A stretch of 64,000 nt of DNA from Phenylobacterium sp. (GCF_030693405.1 NZ_JAUYAW010000009.1:17812-81811); one strand, 5' to 3'; positions 39,294-48,991 are shown, counted from the first letter of the stretch. Notes: generated by a model not told the origin, from the letters alone. Numbers and translations are program-made.

Positions 39294-41120
39294 TCAATCG
39301 GGCGGGCGACCACCGCGCCGCAGCGCCCGTTTGCGAAACCGGTCAGGGTCGATCAGTTCGGCGATGTCGGCCGGCAAGGGGGAGGGCGCGCCCAGGATCC
39401 TGGCCGCCACATGTTCCGCCAACAGGGGCGCCAGGCAGAAGCCCCGCGAACCCAGACCCGACAGCAGGTAGAACCCCGCCGTCCCAGGCGCGGCCAGGCC
39501 GGCCAAGGGCAGACGGTCGGGCGTCACGGCGCGTACCGAGGCGCGACCCGAAAGGCGCGCGCCGCCGGCCTGCCGGGCGAGCCCAGGCAGGGCCTCGGCG
39601 AGGGTCGCCAGGTTTCTTCCGTGGTCAGATGATCGGAGATCGATCGCGCTGTCATCCCGATCATGGGTGGCGCCGAACACCAGGCCCTCAGGCGCTTGGG
39701 CCACATAGCCGCCCCAGGCCGCCGCCCGCGCCGTGACCCCAGGCGCAATAGAGATCTGGCCCCTCACGGGCTGCAACTGGGCGCCCGCGACCAGACGCGA
39801 GGTTACAGGACCGGCGCACACCACCACCGCGTCCCCTCGCCACAGGATCTCGTCATCGGCCCCGCCCAGGATCCAGCCCCCCTCGGAGGGCGAGACCGTC
39901 ACGGCGGCCTCCTGGCGTGTTTTTCCGAGCCAGGCCAACAGAATCGCCTGCGGGCGGACCACCAGCGCGCCGTGCTGCGCCAGTCCATCGACCTGCGCCT
40001 CCCCCGTCCAAAGCCGGACCTCGGCGCGCGCCGCAAGCTGGAGCGTACCGCGATCAAAGAGGTCGGAGGTCGCGATGGCGGCGAACCGGCTGGGGTCTTT
40101 GGGCTGGCGGGCCAGTTGCATCACCCCCCGCTCGAGGACCGCGCCCGGAACCTCCGAATAGAGATCCCGCGCCCGGGTCAGAGCCTGGGCGAACAGGCCA
40201 GCCAGAGGACCCAGGCCGGCGTCCAAGCGCGGGGTGACCAGGGCCGCCGGGTTGCCGGACGCCCCATGTCCTGGCCCCCCAGGATCGAAGACCTCGACCT
40301 GGGCGCCGCCAAGCCGCAGGGCGCGCGCCATGGCCGCCCCGGCGATCCCGGCGCCGATGATCGCCACCCGTGGGGCGGGCGTCGCCGCCACGGGGGCGTC
40401 TTCTCGCCACGCCTCCAGCCGTTCGCGCTTGCGGCCGTGGCCCGGGCGCTTGGCGACGACCAGGCCTTGGCCTTCAAGACCCCGCCGCACCGCGCCGGCG
40501 ACGGTGAAGGTGGCCAGTCGCCCTCCAGGCGCCGTGCGGGCGGCCACAAGCGCCAACACCTCCTCTCGCCACATCTGTGGATTGAGGGCCGGGGAGAAGC
40601 CGTCGAGGAACCAGGCGTCGGCCTGTCCGGTCCAGGCGCTCAGGGCGGCCCCGACCTCCATGACCGCCAGGTCGAGGGTGGCCCCCAGCTCCGGCAGATC
40701 GACCCGGTGAAAGCCCTTGGCCTGCCCCGGCCATCGGGGGAGCAGCAGGTCTGTGAGATCGGCCAGTTCGGGCCAGGCGCGCAGGACCGCGGCGGCGGCC
40801 TCGGCGCTCAAAGGGTGGGCTTCGATGCTGAAAATGTGCAGCCGACCGCCGGGCGGGCGCGTCTGTCGCCAGAGGTCCAGCAGGGCCAGGATGTTGAGGC
40901 CGGTGCCGAATCCCAGTTCGCCCACGGTGAAGCGGGTCCGCCCCGCCCAGCGGTCGGGCAGGCCACAGCCCTGCAGGAAGACAGCCCGCGATTCGGCGAG
41001 GCCGTCCTGCGTGGAGAAGTAGATGTCGCCATAGAGCCGCGAGCGTGGCTGGCCCTCGGCGTCGAGGACCAGGGGCGAGGCGGAGGGCTCAGTCGGCGAG
41101 GGGACAGGCGGCGGGGTCAT
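39294..41120 (-). CDS. mnmC: Bifunctional tRNA mnm5s2U methyltransferase / FAD-dependent oxidoreductase MnmC
   Basis: GDIYFSTQDGLAESRAVFLQGCGLPDRW...FTVGELGFGTGLNIL; AWFLDGFSPALNPQMW; second half VAIIGAGIAGAAMARAL. Confidence 0.94.
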   Translation of the reverse strand: MTPPPVPSPTEPSASPLVLDAEGQPRSRLYGDIYFSTQDGLAESRAVFLQGCGLPDRWAGRTRFTVGELGFGTGLNILALLDLWRQTRPPGGRLHIFSIEAHPLSAEAAAAVLRAWPELADLTDLLLPRWPGQAKGFHRVDLPELGATLDLAVMEVGAALSAWTGQADAWFLDGFSPALNPQMWREEVLALVAARTAPGGRLATFTVAGAVRRGLEGQGLVVAKRPGHGRKRERLEAWREDAPVAATPAPRVAIIGAGIAGAAMARALRLGGAQVEVFDPGGPGHGASGNPAALVTPRLDAGLGPLAGLFAQALTRARDLYSEVPGAVLERGVMQLARQPKDPSRFAAIATSDLFDRGTLQLAARAEVRLWTGEAQVDGLAQHGALVVRPQAILLAWLGKTRQEAAVTVSPSEGGWILGGADDEILWRGDAVVVCAGPVTSRLVAGAQLQPVRGQISIAPGVTARAAAWGGYVAQAPEGLVFGATHDRDDSAIDLRSSDHGRNLATLAEALPGLARQAGGARLSGRASVRAVTPDRLPLAGLAAPGTAGFYLLSGLGSRGFCLAPLLAEHVAARILGAPSPLPADIAELIDPDRFRKRALRRGGRPPD

Positions 41121-41170
41121 CAGAACCATTGGCGCGCCGGGTGCGGCCCTGGCAACAGGGCGCAAAGCAA

Positions 41171-41196
41171 AAGGGCCGCCCCGGAGGGCGGCCCTT
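41171..41196 (-). terminator. Terminator after Ala-rich lipoprotein
   Basis: AAGGGCCGCC-CCGGAG-GGCGGCCCTT perfect 10-bp stem; minus-orientation tail TTGCTTTG. Confidence 0.75.
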
Positions 41197-41227
41197 CATC
41201 GAAAACGCCGAGGCGTTCGCGAATGGC

Positions 41228-41500
41228 TTATTGAGCCGGGGCTTCAGCCGGGGCGGCAGCGGCGTCAGCGGCCGGGGCCATGGCGTCGGCAGCAGCTTCA
41301 CCAGCGGCGTCGGCAGCGGCGTCGGCGGTCGCGGCGGCGTCAACGGCCGTGTCGGCGGCGGCTTCGGCGGTCGCGGCTTCGGTGGTGGCTTCCGCGGCGG
41401 CTTCGTCGGCGGTTTCAGCGGGCTGGCCGCAGGCGGCGACGGAGAGAGCGGCGACGGCGGCGCCGGCAACGAGCAGCTTGCGAAGAATTTCGGAGGTCAT
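41228..41500 (-). CDS. Low-complexity Ala-rich putative lipoprotein
   Basis: MTSEILRKLLVAGAAVAALSVAACGQPAETADEAAAEATTEAATAEAAADTAVDAAATADAAADAAG; lipobox LSVAAC, repetitive ADAAA tail. Confidence 0.65.
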   Translation of the reverse strand: MTSEILRKLLVAGAAVAALSVAACGQPAETADEAAAEATTEAATAEAAADTAVDAAATADAAADAAGEAAADAMAPAADAAAAPAEAPAQ

Positions 41501-41701
41501 GTCCCTGGTCCCCTGGAATGGAGTTGATTGCGCCTGGCGCGGCTGCCGCAATCGGCCCGGGGGCTAAAAGCTTCAGCATCGCTGCGCAGTGCAGGAATAT
41601 GCCGGTGTTCGCCTCGGGAGCAAGCGCCAAATCACGCCGCCGTGATCACTTTTTTACCCACAGGCTGCGGGCCTTGGTTTTTCAGGGGCCAGGCCCCGGT
41701 A

Positions 41702-42570
41702 TCAGGCCTCGGCGGGGATGGCCGAGAGGGCTTCTTCCAGCTCCAGGAAGCTCGGCTGGGCGGCGGACGGCACATTTCCGCGGCCGATTTCCACCGAGAT
41801 CTGGGCGGCGTTGCCGTGCAGGTGGGCGACGAGCACCGCCTGAATGATCCTGTAGAAGGAGCCCTCCTCCTCGACGACCGCGGTGAGGCGTGACGCAATC
41901 GGTCCCACCATGCCATAGGCGAGGAACACGCCCAGGAAAGTGCCACCAGGGCGCCGCCGATCATCCCGCCCAGAACCTCCGGCGGCTCGGTGATCGAGCC
42001 CATCGTCTTGATGACCCCAAGCACGGCGGCCACGATCCCCAGGGCCGGCAAGCCATCGGCCATGGTTTGCAGGGCGCCGGCCGGGGCGAGCGCCTCATGG
42101 TGGTGCTTTTCGAGCTGCTTCTCCATGGCGTCCTCGACCTGGTGGGGGTCCTCCAGGTTCATAGTCATCATCCGCAAGGTGTCGCAGATGAAGTCCACGG
42201 CGAAGTGGTCCTTGGTGATCTTCGGGTAGCGGGAGAAGATCGTGCTCTCACTCGGGTTTTCAATGTGACTTTCCAGGGCGATGACGCCCTTGGACTTCAT
42301 GGTCTTGGTCAGCAGGAAAAGCAGGGACAAGAGGTCGCGATAGTCGGACGCCTTCCACTTCGGACCTGCAAAGGCCTTGGCGAAGCCCCCCATCACCGCC
42401 TTGATCACCCCCATGGAGTTGGCGATCAGGAAGGCGGCGACTGCAGCGCCGAGGATCGCCATCAGCTCATAAGGCAGGGAATACAGGATGATCCCCATTT
42501 TCCCGCCCGCGAGGATGTAGCTGCCGAACACCATGGCGAACAGCAGAACCAGGCCGATGATCTGAAACAT
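41702..42570 (-). pseudogene. motA: Flagellar motor stator protein MotA, single-base frameshift
   Basis: MFQIIGLVLLFAMVFGSYILAGGKMGIIL...PEVLGGMIGGALV in one frame, then (G)VFLAYGMVGPIASRLTAVVEEEGSFYRIIQAVLVAHLHG in the -1 frame; break at about 41942-41948. Confidence 0.88.
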
Positions 42571-42683
42571 GGTGGTGAACGGTCCCCGACGAATCCTGCC
42601 GGAGCATCGGGGTTAATGTTTAATGGCCGGTGAGCGGCAAACGGAATTTGCCTGCGTGGCCCGGCCGGATTAACAGCGATCAG

Positions 42684-44012
42684 ATGTCAGTCTCGTCCCC
42701 CATGCCCGTCGTGCTGCCGAAGCGGTCGTTTGCGATCATCTTCGGCGTGTCCCTGGCGACGGCGATGGGCAATACGGGGCTGATCTCGGTGCTGCCGGCG
42801 ATCGGCCGCTCCATCGGCATCCCCGACCCCCTGGTGGCGGCGGTCTTCTCGCTGTCAGCGCTGCTGTGGGCCTTTTCCTCGCCCTTCTGGGCGCGGGCGT
42901 CGGACCGCTACGGGCGCAAGCCCCTGATGCTGGTCGGCCTGACCGGTTTCATGGTGTCGATGGTCTGCTGCGGCCTCGTGGTGAATGCGGGTCTCCGCCA
43001 TTGGGCGACGCCCATGGTGATCTTCGTCTTCTTCCTGTTCGCCCGGGCGCTGTTCGGCCTGTTCGGCGCAGCCTCCAACCCGGCCACACAGGCCTATGTG
43101 GCCGAGCATACCGCGCCGGAGAAGCGGACCCAGGCCATGTCCAGCCTGGCCGGCGCCTTTGGCCTGGGCACCGTCATCGGTCCGTTCCTGGCGCCCCTGC
43201 TGATCCTGCCGTTCCTGGGGCTCTCTGGTCCCCTGTTCGGTTTCGCCCTGATCGCCGCGATCATGCTGATCGTGGTCTACCGCTACCTGCCGGAGAGCCC
43301 CTTCGCTGGCGAGACCCGGGCGCGCACCGACGCTGAGGCCGAGGTCCGCAAGGCCAATCCCGGGGTCAAGGAAACGCCCATGTGGCGGGACCCTCGCATC
43401 ACGCCCTTCCTGATCTATGGCTTCCTGGTCGCCGCCTGCCAGACCGCCCAGGGCCAGACCCTCGGCTTTCTGATCATCGACAAGCTGGCCCTCTCGCCGG
43501 CCGCCGCTCAGGGCTTCATCGCGATCGCCATGATGTTCGGCGCCATGGCCGGCCTGCTGGCCCAGTGGGGCATTATCCGCATGTTCGAGATGACCCCGCG
43601 CCAGCTCTTGCGCTGGGGGGTCGCCGTGGCGGCGGTGGGCAATGTGATCGTGGCGCTTTCGCCCAACTACTGGGCGGTGGTCATGGGCTACGCCATCGCC
43701 AGCCTGGGCTTTGGCTTCGCCCGCCCGGGCTTTACGGCGGGGTCGTCCCTGGCGGTGAACATGGGCGAACAGGCGCGGGTCGCTGGCGCCATCGCCGCGG
43801 TGAACGGCGTCAATGTGGTGCTGGCCCCGTTCTTCGTCTGGCTCTATCAGCTGATCGCCTGGGCGCCCTTTGCGCTGAACGCCGCCATTATGGTGGGCCT
43901 GCTCTACTACGCCTTCCGCAATCCGCAGCTGCGCAACGCCGATCCCCAGCCGGCGACCCGCGCCGATGCGGCCATGGCCACGCTGGATCGGCGCGACGAG
44001 TCCGGCCAGTAG
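42684..44012 (+). CDS. MFS transporter
   Basis: 12-TM pattern; ARASDRYGRKPLMLVGLTGF (motif A), ASNPATQAYVAEHTAPEKRTQAMS. Confidence 0.9.
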   Translation: MSVSSPMPVVLPKRSFAIIFGVSLATAMGNTGLISVLPAIGRSIGIPDPLVAAVFSLSALLWAFSSPFWARASDRYGRKPLMLVGLTGFMVSMVCCGLVVNAGLRHWATPMVIFVFFLFARALFGLFGAASNPATQAYVAEHTAPEKRTQAMSSLAGAFGLGTVIGPFLAPLLILPFLGLSGPLFGFALIAAIMLIVVYRYLPESPFAGETRARTDAEAEVRKANPGVKETPMWRDPRITPFLIYGFLVAACQTAQGQTLGFLIIDKLALSPAAAQGFIAIAMMFGAMAGLLAQWGIIRMFEMTPRQLLRWGVAVAAVGNVIVALSPNYWAVVMGYAIASLGFGFARPGFTAGSSLAVNMGEQARVAGAIAAVNGVNVVLAPFFVWLYQLIAWAPFALNAAIMVGLLYYAFRNPQLRNADPQPATRADAAMATLDRRDESGQ

Positions 44013-44046
44013 GGAACGCGCTCAAGTCGTTGAGCTTAGCGCCGGA

Positions 44047-45324
44047 TCAGGGCTGGCCCGCGGCCTCGGCGCGCAGGCGCCGCACCATCTCCAGAGACAG
44101 ATAGCCGTCGGCCACCAGGCCGCGACTGGCCTGATAGGCCCGCAGGGCCTTGCGGGTGTTGGTCCCGACAATGCCGTCCGGCGCCCCGGGATCGAAGCCC
44201 AGAACGGCCAGGGCGCGCTGGGCGTCGCTACGGTCGGTGAGGGCCAGCGGGGTTTCCTGCGGCCAGTCACGCACCAACTGTCCCTCGCCGCCCAGGCGCT
44301 GCGCCAGCAGGCCGACGCCGAGCGCATAGGCGGTGGAGTTGTTGTAGCGGCGGATCATGAAATGGTTGTGGAAGGCCAGGAACAGCGGCCCCCCGGCCCC
44401 CGACGGGGCGATCAGCTCGGCCGGCGCCTGCTGGTCGGCCGCTGAGAACGGGCGCCCATCGGCGGTGCGGATTCCCCGCTCGGCCCACCAGGCGGGGATC
44501 TCCCGCGGCCCTTCGGTCAGGGCGTAGTCGAAGCCCCCGGGCGCGATCACCTCCCGGTGCCAGCTCTCCCCGCGCCGCCAACCGGCCTTGGCCAGCAGGT
44601 TGGCGGCGGACGCCAGAGCGTCCGGCGCCGAGTTCCAGAGGTCGCGGCGGCCGTCGCCGTCGCCGTCGATGGCGGTGGCCAGGAAGGTGGTCGGAATGAA
44701 CTGGGTCTGGCCCATGGCGCCGGCCCAGGAGCCCACCAGGCGTGAGCGGGGAAATTCCCCCGAGCCGATGATCTTCAGCGCCGCCATCAGCTGGTCCTCG
44801 GCGAACTCCCGCCGCCGGCCATCGGCCGCCAGGGTCGCCATGGCGCGGATCACATCGAAGTCGCCCAAAATGGCGCCGAAGCCGGATTCCAGGCCCCAGA
44901 TCGCCACCAGGATGTTCTGCGGAACCCCGTGCCGGGCCTCGATCTGGCTGAGCGCGGGCAGGGCGTCCCGACGCCGGCGGCCGATGGCGATGCGATCATC
45001 GGTGACCACGCCACGGATGTAGTCGCTGACCGGGCGGGAAAACTCAGGCTGGCGAGAATCCAGCGCCGAGATGCGGTCATTGGGGGTAAGGCCGGCCAGC
45101 TCCCGATCGAGCAGGTCCGACGGCAGGCCTGCCCGGACGGCCTTGATGTAGAAGCTCCGCAGCCAGGCGTCGAAGGTCGGGCTTCCCGAGGGCGCCAGGG
45201 GGATCACCGGCTCGGGGTTGTGAGGGGTCGGCGCAGCCGGACCCAGGGCCAGCTGCGGCGTCAGGCCCGTCGCCGGGTCGGCGCAGCCGGCCACGACGAG
45301 TACGAGGAAGGAGCGTCGATCCAT
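44047..45324 (-). CDS. Lytic murein transglycosylase (MltB-like) with C-terminal peptidoglycan-binding domain
   Basis: LVAIWGLESGFGAILGDFDVIRAMATLAADGRR; GAMGQTQFIPTTFLATAIDGDGDGRRDLW; PG_binding repeat LGFDPGAPDGIVGTNTRKALRAYQ. Confidence 0.93.
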   Translation of the reverse strand: MDRRSFLVLVVAGCADPATGLTPQLALGPAAPTPHNPEPVIPLAPSGSPTFDAWLRSFYIKAVRAGLPSDLLDRELAGLTPNDRISALDSRQPEFSRPVSDYIRGVVTDDRIAIGRRRRDALPALSQIEARHGVPQNILVAIWGLESGFGAILGDFDVIRAMATLAADGRRREFAEDQLMAALKIIGSGEFPRSRLVGSWAGAMGQTQFIPTTFLATAIDGDGDGRRDLWNSAPDALASAANLLAKAGWRRGESWHREVIAPGGFDYALTEGPREIPAWWAERGIRTADGRPFSAADQQAPAELIAPSGAGGPLFLAFHNHFMIRRYNNSTAYALGVGLLAQRLGGEGQLVRDWPQETPLALTDRSDAQRALAVLGFDPGAPDGIVGTNTRKALRAYQASRGLVADGYLSLEMVRRLRAEAAGQP

Positions 45325-45384
45325 CATCGAACCATAGGGGTCCTGGCTGCGGGCCTCAATCGCCATGAGGCGGGGGCCGAATGA

Positions 45385-45416
45385 AAAGCCCCGGACCTTG
45401 AGGGGCCCGGGGCTTT
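45385..45416. terminator. Bidirectional terminator-like hairpin in divergent region
   Basis: AAAGCCCCGG-N12-CCGGGGCTTT perfect 10-bp arms (45385-45394, 45407-45416). Confidence 0.55.
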
Positions 45417-45605
45417 AAGGTGCTGCAGCCAGGTCGGTGGGGGGGATCACGACCTGACCGGCGCAGGAAGAATGCCCGCCGGGGCCGGGAGTTCCGGAAG
45501 ACCGAAAAAGAACGCGAATCTCCGAATAAGAATTAGTCGCAATTGTGTTGCGGGGCGTTCTCGGCCTTGTTACTGCGACCCAATCTCAAGTTCGGGGTTT
45601 CTTCC

Positions 45606-47756
45606 ATGTCCGGTTTCCAGCGCGCCGCGCGCCGTCGTCTCTTCGCCACCGCCCTGGGTCTGACCTTGGGCGCCGCTGCTGCGGCCAGCGCTCAGACCCC
45701 CAGCGCCGCCGATCAGGCCAGCGATGTGGTGGACGTCGATCAGCTGGTGGTCACCGCCTCGGCCTTCGAGCGCAAGATTGTCGATGCCCCGGCCTCGATC
45801 AGCGTGATTTCCCGTGAGGCGCTGCAGACCAAGCGCTTTTCCAGCCTCGCCGAGGCCCTGGCGGACGTGGAGGGCGTCGATGTGGGCGACGGCGTCGGCA
45901 AGACCGGCGGTCTGAACATTTCCATCCGCGGCATGCCCAGCGACTACACCCTGGTTCTGGTCGATGGCCGCCGTCAGAACGCGGCGGGCAATGTCACCCC
46001 CAACGGCTTTGGCGAAACCTCCACCAGCTTCATGCCGCCCACCTCGGCCATCGAGCGGATCGAGGTGGTGCGCGGCCCGATGTCGACCCTCCATGGCTCC
46101 GACGCCATGGGCGGCGTGGTCAACATCATCACCCGGCGCATCGGCGATCGCTGGCGGGCGGCCACCACGGTCCAGGGAACCCTGCAGAGCGACGACCAGT
46201 TCGGCGCCACCTACGGCGCGGAGGCCTATGTGGACGGCCCGATCGTCGCTGATGTCCTGGGACTCGCCCTGCGCGGCAGCGTCTTCAAGCGCGAGGCCTC
46301 CGACCTGTCCTTTGTGAACGCCATCGGTCAGCCCGTCGAAATCTCCAAGCGGGGGCCAAGCCCCGTCGAGGCCGATGTCTGGACCATCGGCGGACGGCTG
46401 AGCTTCGCCCCGGCGGCCGAACACGACCTCTGGCTCGACATCGATGTGGCCGAGCAGACCTATGACAATGCCGAGAGCCAGCTGGGCACCGGGACGGTCC
46501 AGGGCGGCTATGGCCCGGAGCTGCGCTTCGAACGCGAGCAGTACGGCTTGGCCCACGACTGGCGTTCGCCCATTGGCCTGATCACCTCGGACCTGGTGCG
46601 CAACACCACCACCACCATCGGCCGCACCATTCCGCCTGGCACGCCTGGCAAGACCGCTGGCGATCCCCGCACCCTGGAAGCGACCAATACGATCTTCAAC
46701 ACGCGTCTCGCCACCGAGATTGGCCGTCACGCCTTCACGGTCGGTGGTCAGTGGTGGGAGGCCGAGATGGTCGATGGCGTGGCCGTCGACACCTATGAGC
46801 ACACTCAGTGGGCGGTGTTCGCCGAGGACGAATGGCGGCTTGCGGACAATCTGGCCCTCACGGTCGGCGTCCGGCACGACGACCACTCCAAGTTCGGCGG
46901 ACAGACCAGCCCGAGGGCCTATCTCGTCTGGACGGCCAGCGAGGCCTGGACCGTGAAGGGCGGGGTGAGCCGGGGGTTCAAGACCCCCCGCCTTGACCAG
47001 ATCGCCTCGGGCATCACCGGCTTCACCGCCCAGGGTACGGTTCCGACCATCGGAACCCCGACCCTGCAGCCGGAAACCAGCACTACGGCCGAAATCGGCG
47101 TCTATTTCGACAATGGCGCCGGCTTCAGCGCCAATCTGACGGTGTTCAACAGCGAGTTCGAAGACAAGATCGCCTCGGGTCCCGGCCTGCCCAACTGTTC
47201 GTTCGCCGGCAGCCCCAATCGCCCCGGCTGCGTGAACTATGGGAGCTTCCCGCGGGTCGATCTCTATGGCCAGACGGTGAACATCGACGAGGCGGTGACC
47301 CGCGGCGTCGAGGCGGCCGGCCGCTACGCCCTGAACGAGGCCTGGACCGTTTCAGCCAACTACACCTACACCGACAGCGAGCAGAAGAGTGGCCCAGCCG
47401 CCGGCCAGCCCCTGGTCAATACGCCCGAGCACATGCTGAACGGCTCGGTTCGCTGGCGGGCCACCGACAAGCTGAACGCCTGGGTCCGGAGCGAGGTGCG
47501 CTCCGACCGCTACCGCGGCGCGGGCGCCGCCCAGACCGCTTTGGGGGACTACAAGGGCTACGCCCTCTTCCACCTGGGGGGTAGCTATCAGGTGGCCGAC
47601 AAGGTCCGGATCAATGCCACCATCTACAATCTGTTTGACCAGGACTTCCTGGACTACCTGCCCTATGCCAGCGGCGCGACCACGGCCTATGCCGGGGAAT
47701 ACGCCATCCAGCAGGAGCCCCGTCGGCTCTGGGTGTCGGTGAATGTCGACTTCTGA
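45606..47756 (+). CDS. TonB-dependent siderophore-type receptor
   Basis: Plug VVDVDQLVVTASAFERKIVDAPASISVISREAL; IRGMPSDYTLVLVDGRRQ; MSTLHGSDAMGGVVNIIT; terminal WVSVNVDF. Confidence 0.95.
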   Translation: MSGFQRAARRRLFATALGLTLGAAAAASAQTPSAADQASDVVDVDQLVVTASAFERKIVDAPASISVISREALQTKRFSSLAEALADVEGVDVGDGVGKTGGLNISIRGMPSDYTLVLVDGRRQNAAGNVTPNGFGETSTSFMPPTSAIERIEVVRGPMSTLHGSDAMGGVVNIITRRIGDRWRAATTVQGTLQSDDQFGATYGAEAYVDGPIVADVLGLALRGSVFKREASDLSFVNAIGQPVEISKRGPSPVEADVWTIGGRLSFAPAAEHDLWLDIDVAEQTYDNAESQLGTGTVQGGYGPELRFEREQYGLAHDWRSPIGLITSDLVRNTTTTIGRTIPPGTPGKTAGDPRTLEATNTIFNTRLATEIGRHAFTVGGQWWEAEMVDGVAVDTYEHTQWAVFAEDEWRLADNLALTVGVRHDDHSKFGGQTSPRAYLVWTASEAWTVKGGVSRGFKTPRLDQIASGITGFTAQGTVPTIGTPTLQPETSTTAEIGVYFDNGAGFSANLTVFNSEFEDKIASGPGLPNCSFAGSPNRPGCVNYGSFPRVDLYGQTVNIDEAVTRGVEAAGRYALNEAWTVSANYTYTDSEQKSGPAAGQPLVNTPEHMLNGSVRWRATDKLNAWVRSEVRSDRYRGAGAAQTALGDYKGYALFHLGGSYQVADKVRINATIYNLFDQDFLDYLPYASGATTAYAGEYAIQQEPRRLWVSVNVDF

Positions 47757-48435
47757 GCAGGTCAGCCTCGGGACGGCGCCTGCCGGGGCTGAGGCCGCCC
47801 AGGCCCGGGCGCTCGCCAAGCGCAAGGCGCAGCGGCGCGCAGGCTTCCTGCGCCAGATTCTGCGCTGGCATTGGATCAGTGCGGCCATCTGCCTGATCGG
47901 CATGCTGCTGTTTGCGATCACCGGCATCACCCTGAACCATGCCGGGTCGATCCCGGCCACGCCGCGGGTGACCGAGCGAACAGCTGACCTGCCCGCTGAC
48001 CTGCTTCCCCTGGTTCAGGCCGCCGAGGCGGAGGAGGCGCCGCTGCCCCAGCCTGTACGGGCCTGGATCGGCGAGGCGCTGAAGGTGCGGGTGCCGGCTG
48101 ACGCCCAGCCGGAGTGGTCGCCGGGCGAGCTCTATCTCGCCCTGCCGCGCCCCGGCGGCGACGCCTGGCTGACCCTCGACACCGCTGTGGGCGAGGCGAT
48201 CTACGAACGCACCGACCGGGGCGTGGTCGCCTACCTCAACGACCTGCACAAGGGCCGAAACACCGGAACGGCCTGGATGTGGTTCCTCGACATCTTCGCC
48301 GTCGGCTGCGTGGTCTTCTGCGTCACCGGCCTGATCCTCCTGCAGCTCCACGCCCACGCCCGCCGGTCCACCTGGCCCCTCGTGGGGGCAGGCCTGGTCA
48401 TCCCCCTGCTGCTCGCCCTGCTCTTCATCCACTGA
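47743..48435 (+). CDS. PepSY-associated TM helix protein
   Basis: ILRWHWISAAICLIGMLLFAITGITLNHAGSI; LNDLHKGRNTGTAWMWFLDIFAVGCVVFCVTGLIL; overlaps the receptor end by 14 nt. Confidence 0.85.
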   Translation: MSTSEQVSLGTAPAGAEAAQARALAKRKAQRRAGFLRQILRWHWISAAICLIGMLLFAITGITLNHAGSIPATPRVTERTADLPADLLPLVQAAEAEEAPLPQPVRAWIGEALKVRVPADAQPEWSPGELYLALPRPGGDAWLTLDTAVGEAIYERTDRGVVAYLNDLHKGRNTGTAWMWFLDIFAVGCVVFCVTGLILLQLHAHARRSTWPLVGAGLVIPLLLALLFIH

Positions 48436-48448
48436 CGAGATCGCCCCC

Positions 48449-48964
48449 ATGCGCCGACTTGCTTCCGCCGCCGTTCTCACCGGTCTCATGACCTCGCCGG
48501 CCGCCGCCGCCGAGCTGAACCTTACGGTGGAAATCCCGCGCCTCTCGGTGGCCGAGTACCACAACCCCTATGTGGCCATCTGGGTGGAGACGCCCGACCA
48601 GACGGCGGTGAAGACGCTCGCGGTCTGGTACGACTTCAAGCTGAAGAACCAGGAAGGCGAGACCTGGCTGAAGGATATGCGCCAGTGGTGGCGCCGGGCC
48701 GGCCGCGCCATGGACCTGCCCGCCGATGGGATCAGCGGCGCCACCAAAGCGCCCGGCCGTCATCAGGTGAAGTTCGTCGGCGGCAAGGCGCCGCTGGGGA
48801 CCCTGCCAGCGGGTCAGTACAATCTGGTGGTCGAGGCCGCCCGGGAAGTCGGCGGCCGGGAAATGGTCCGCATCCCCTTCCAATGGCCGCCCAAGGCCCC
48901 CGCGACTGGCCACGCCAAGGGGTCGAGCGAACTCGGCGCCGTGGCGCTGACCCTGAAGCCCTGA
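48449..48964 (+). CDS. DUF2271 domain protein
   Basis: LNLTVEIPRLSVAEYHNPYVAIWVETPDQTAVKTLAVWYDF...WLKDMRQWWRRAGR...DGISGATKAPGRHQV. Confidence 0.85.
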   Translation: MRRLASAAVLTGLMTSPAAAAELNLTVEIPRLSVAEYHNPYVAIWVETPDQTAVKTLAVWYDFKLKNQEGETWLKDMRQWWRRAGRAMDLPADGISGATKAPGRHQVKFVGGKAPLGTLPAGQYNLVVEAAREVGGREMVRIPFQWPPKAPATGHAKGSSELGAVALTLKP

Positions 48965-48991
48965 ACCCATCCGAGACCGGAGAGACGCGCC

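Noticed and set aside
41280-41420. CRISPR-like or tandem repeat array
   Set aside because: Repeats are imperfect in-frame Ala codon repeats within a coding sequence, without uniform spacers.
41045-41527. 160-aa Gly-rich plus-strand ORF resembling a PE_PGRS-like protein
   Set aside because: Antisense reading of the Ala-rich lipoprotein repeats; Gly-rich pattern follows from GGC repeats.
45420-45605. Cobalamin riboswitch upstream of the TonB receptor
   Set aside because: Looked for the conserved B12-box and core motifs in the leader and found no convincing match.
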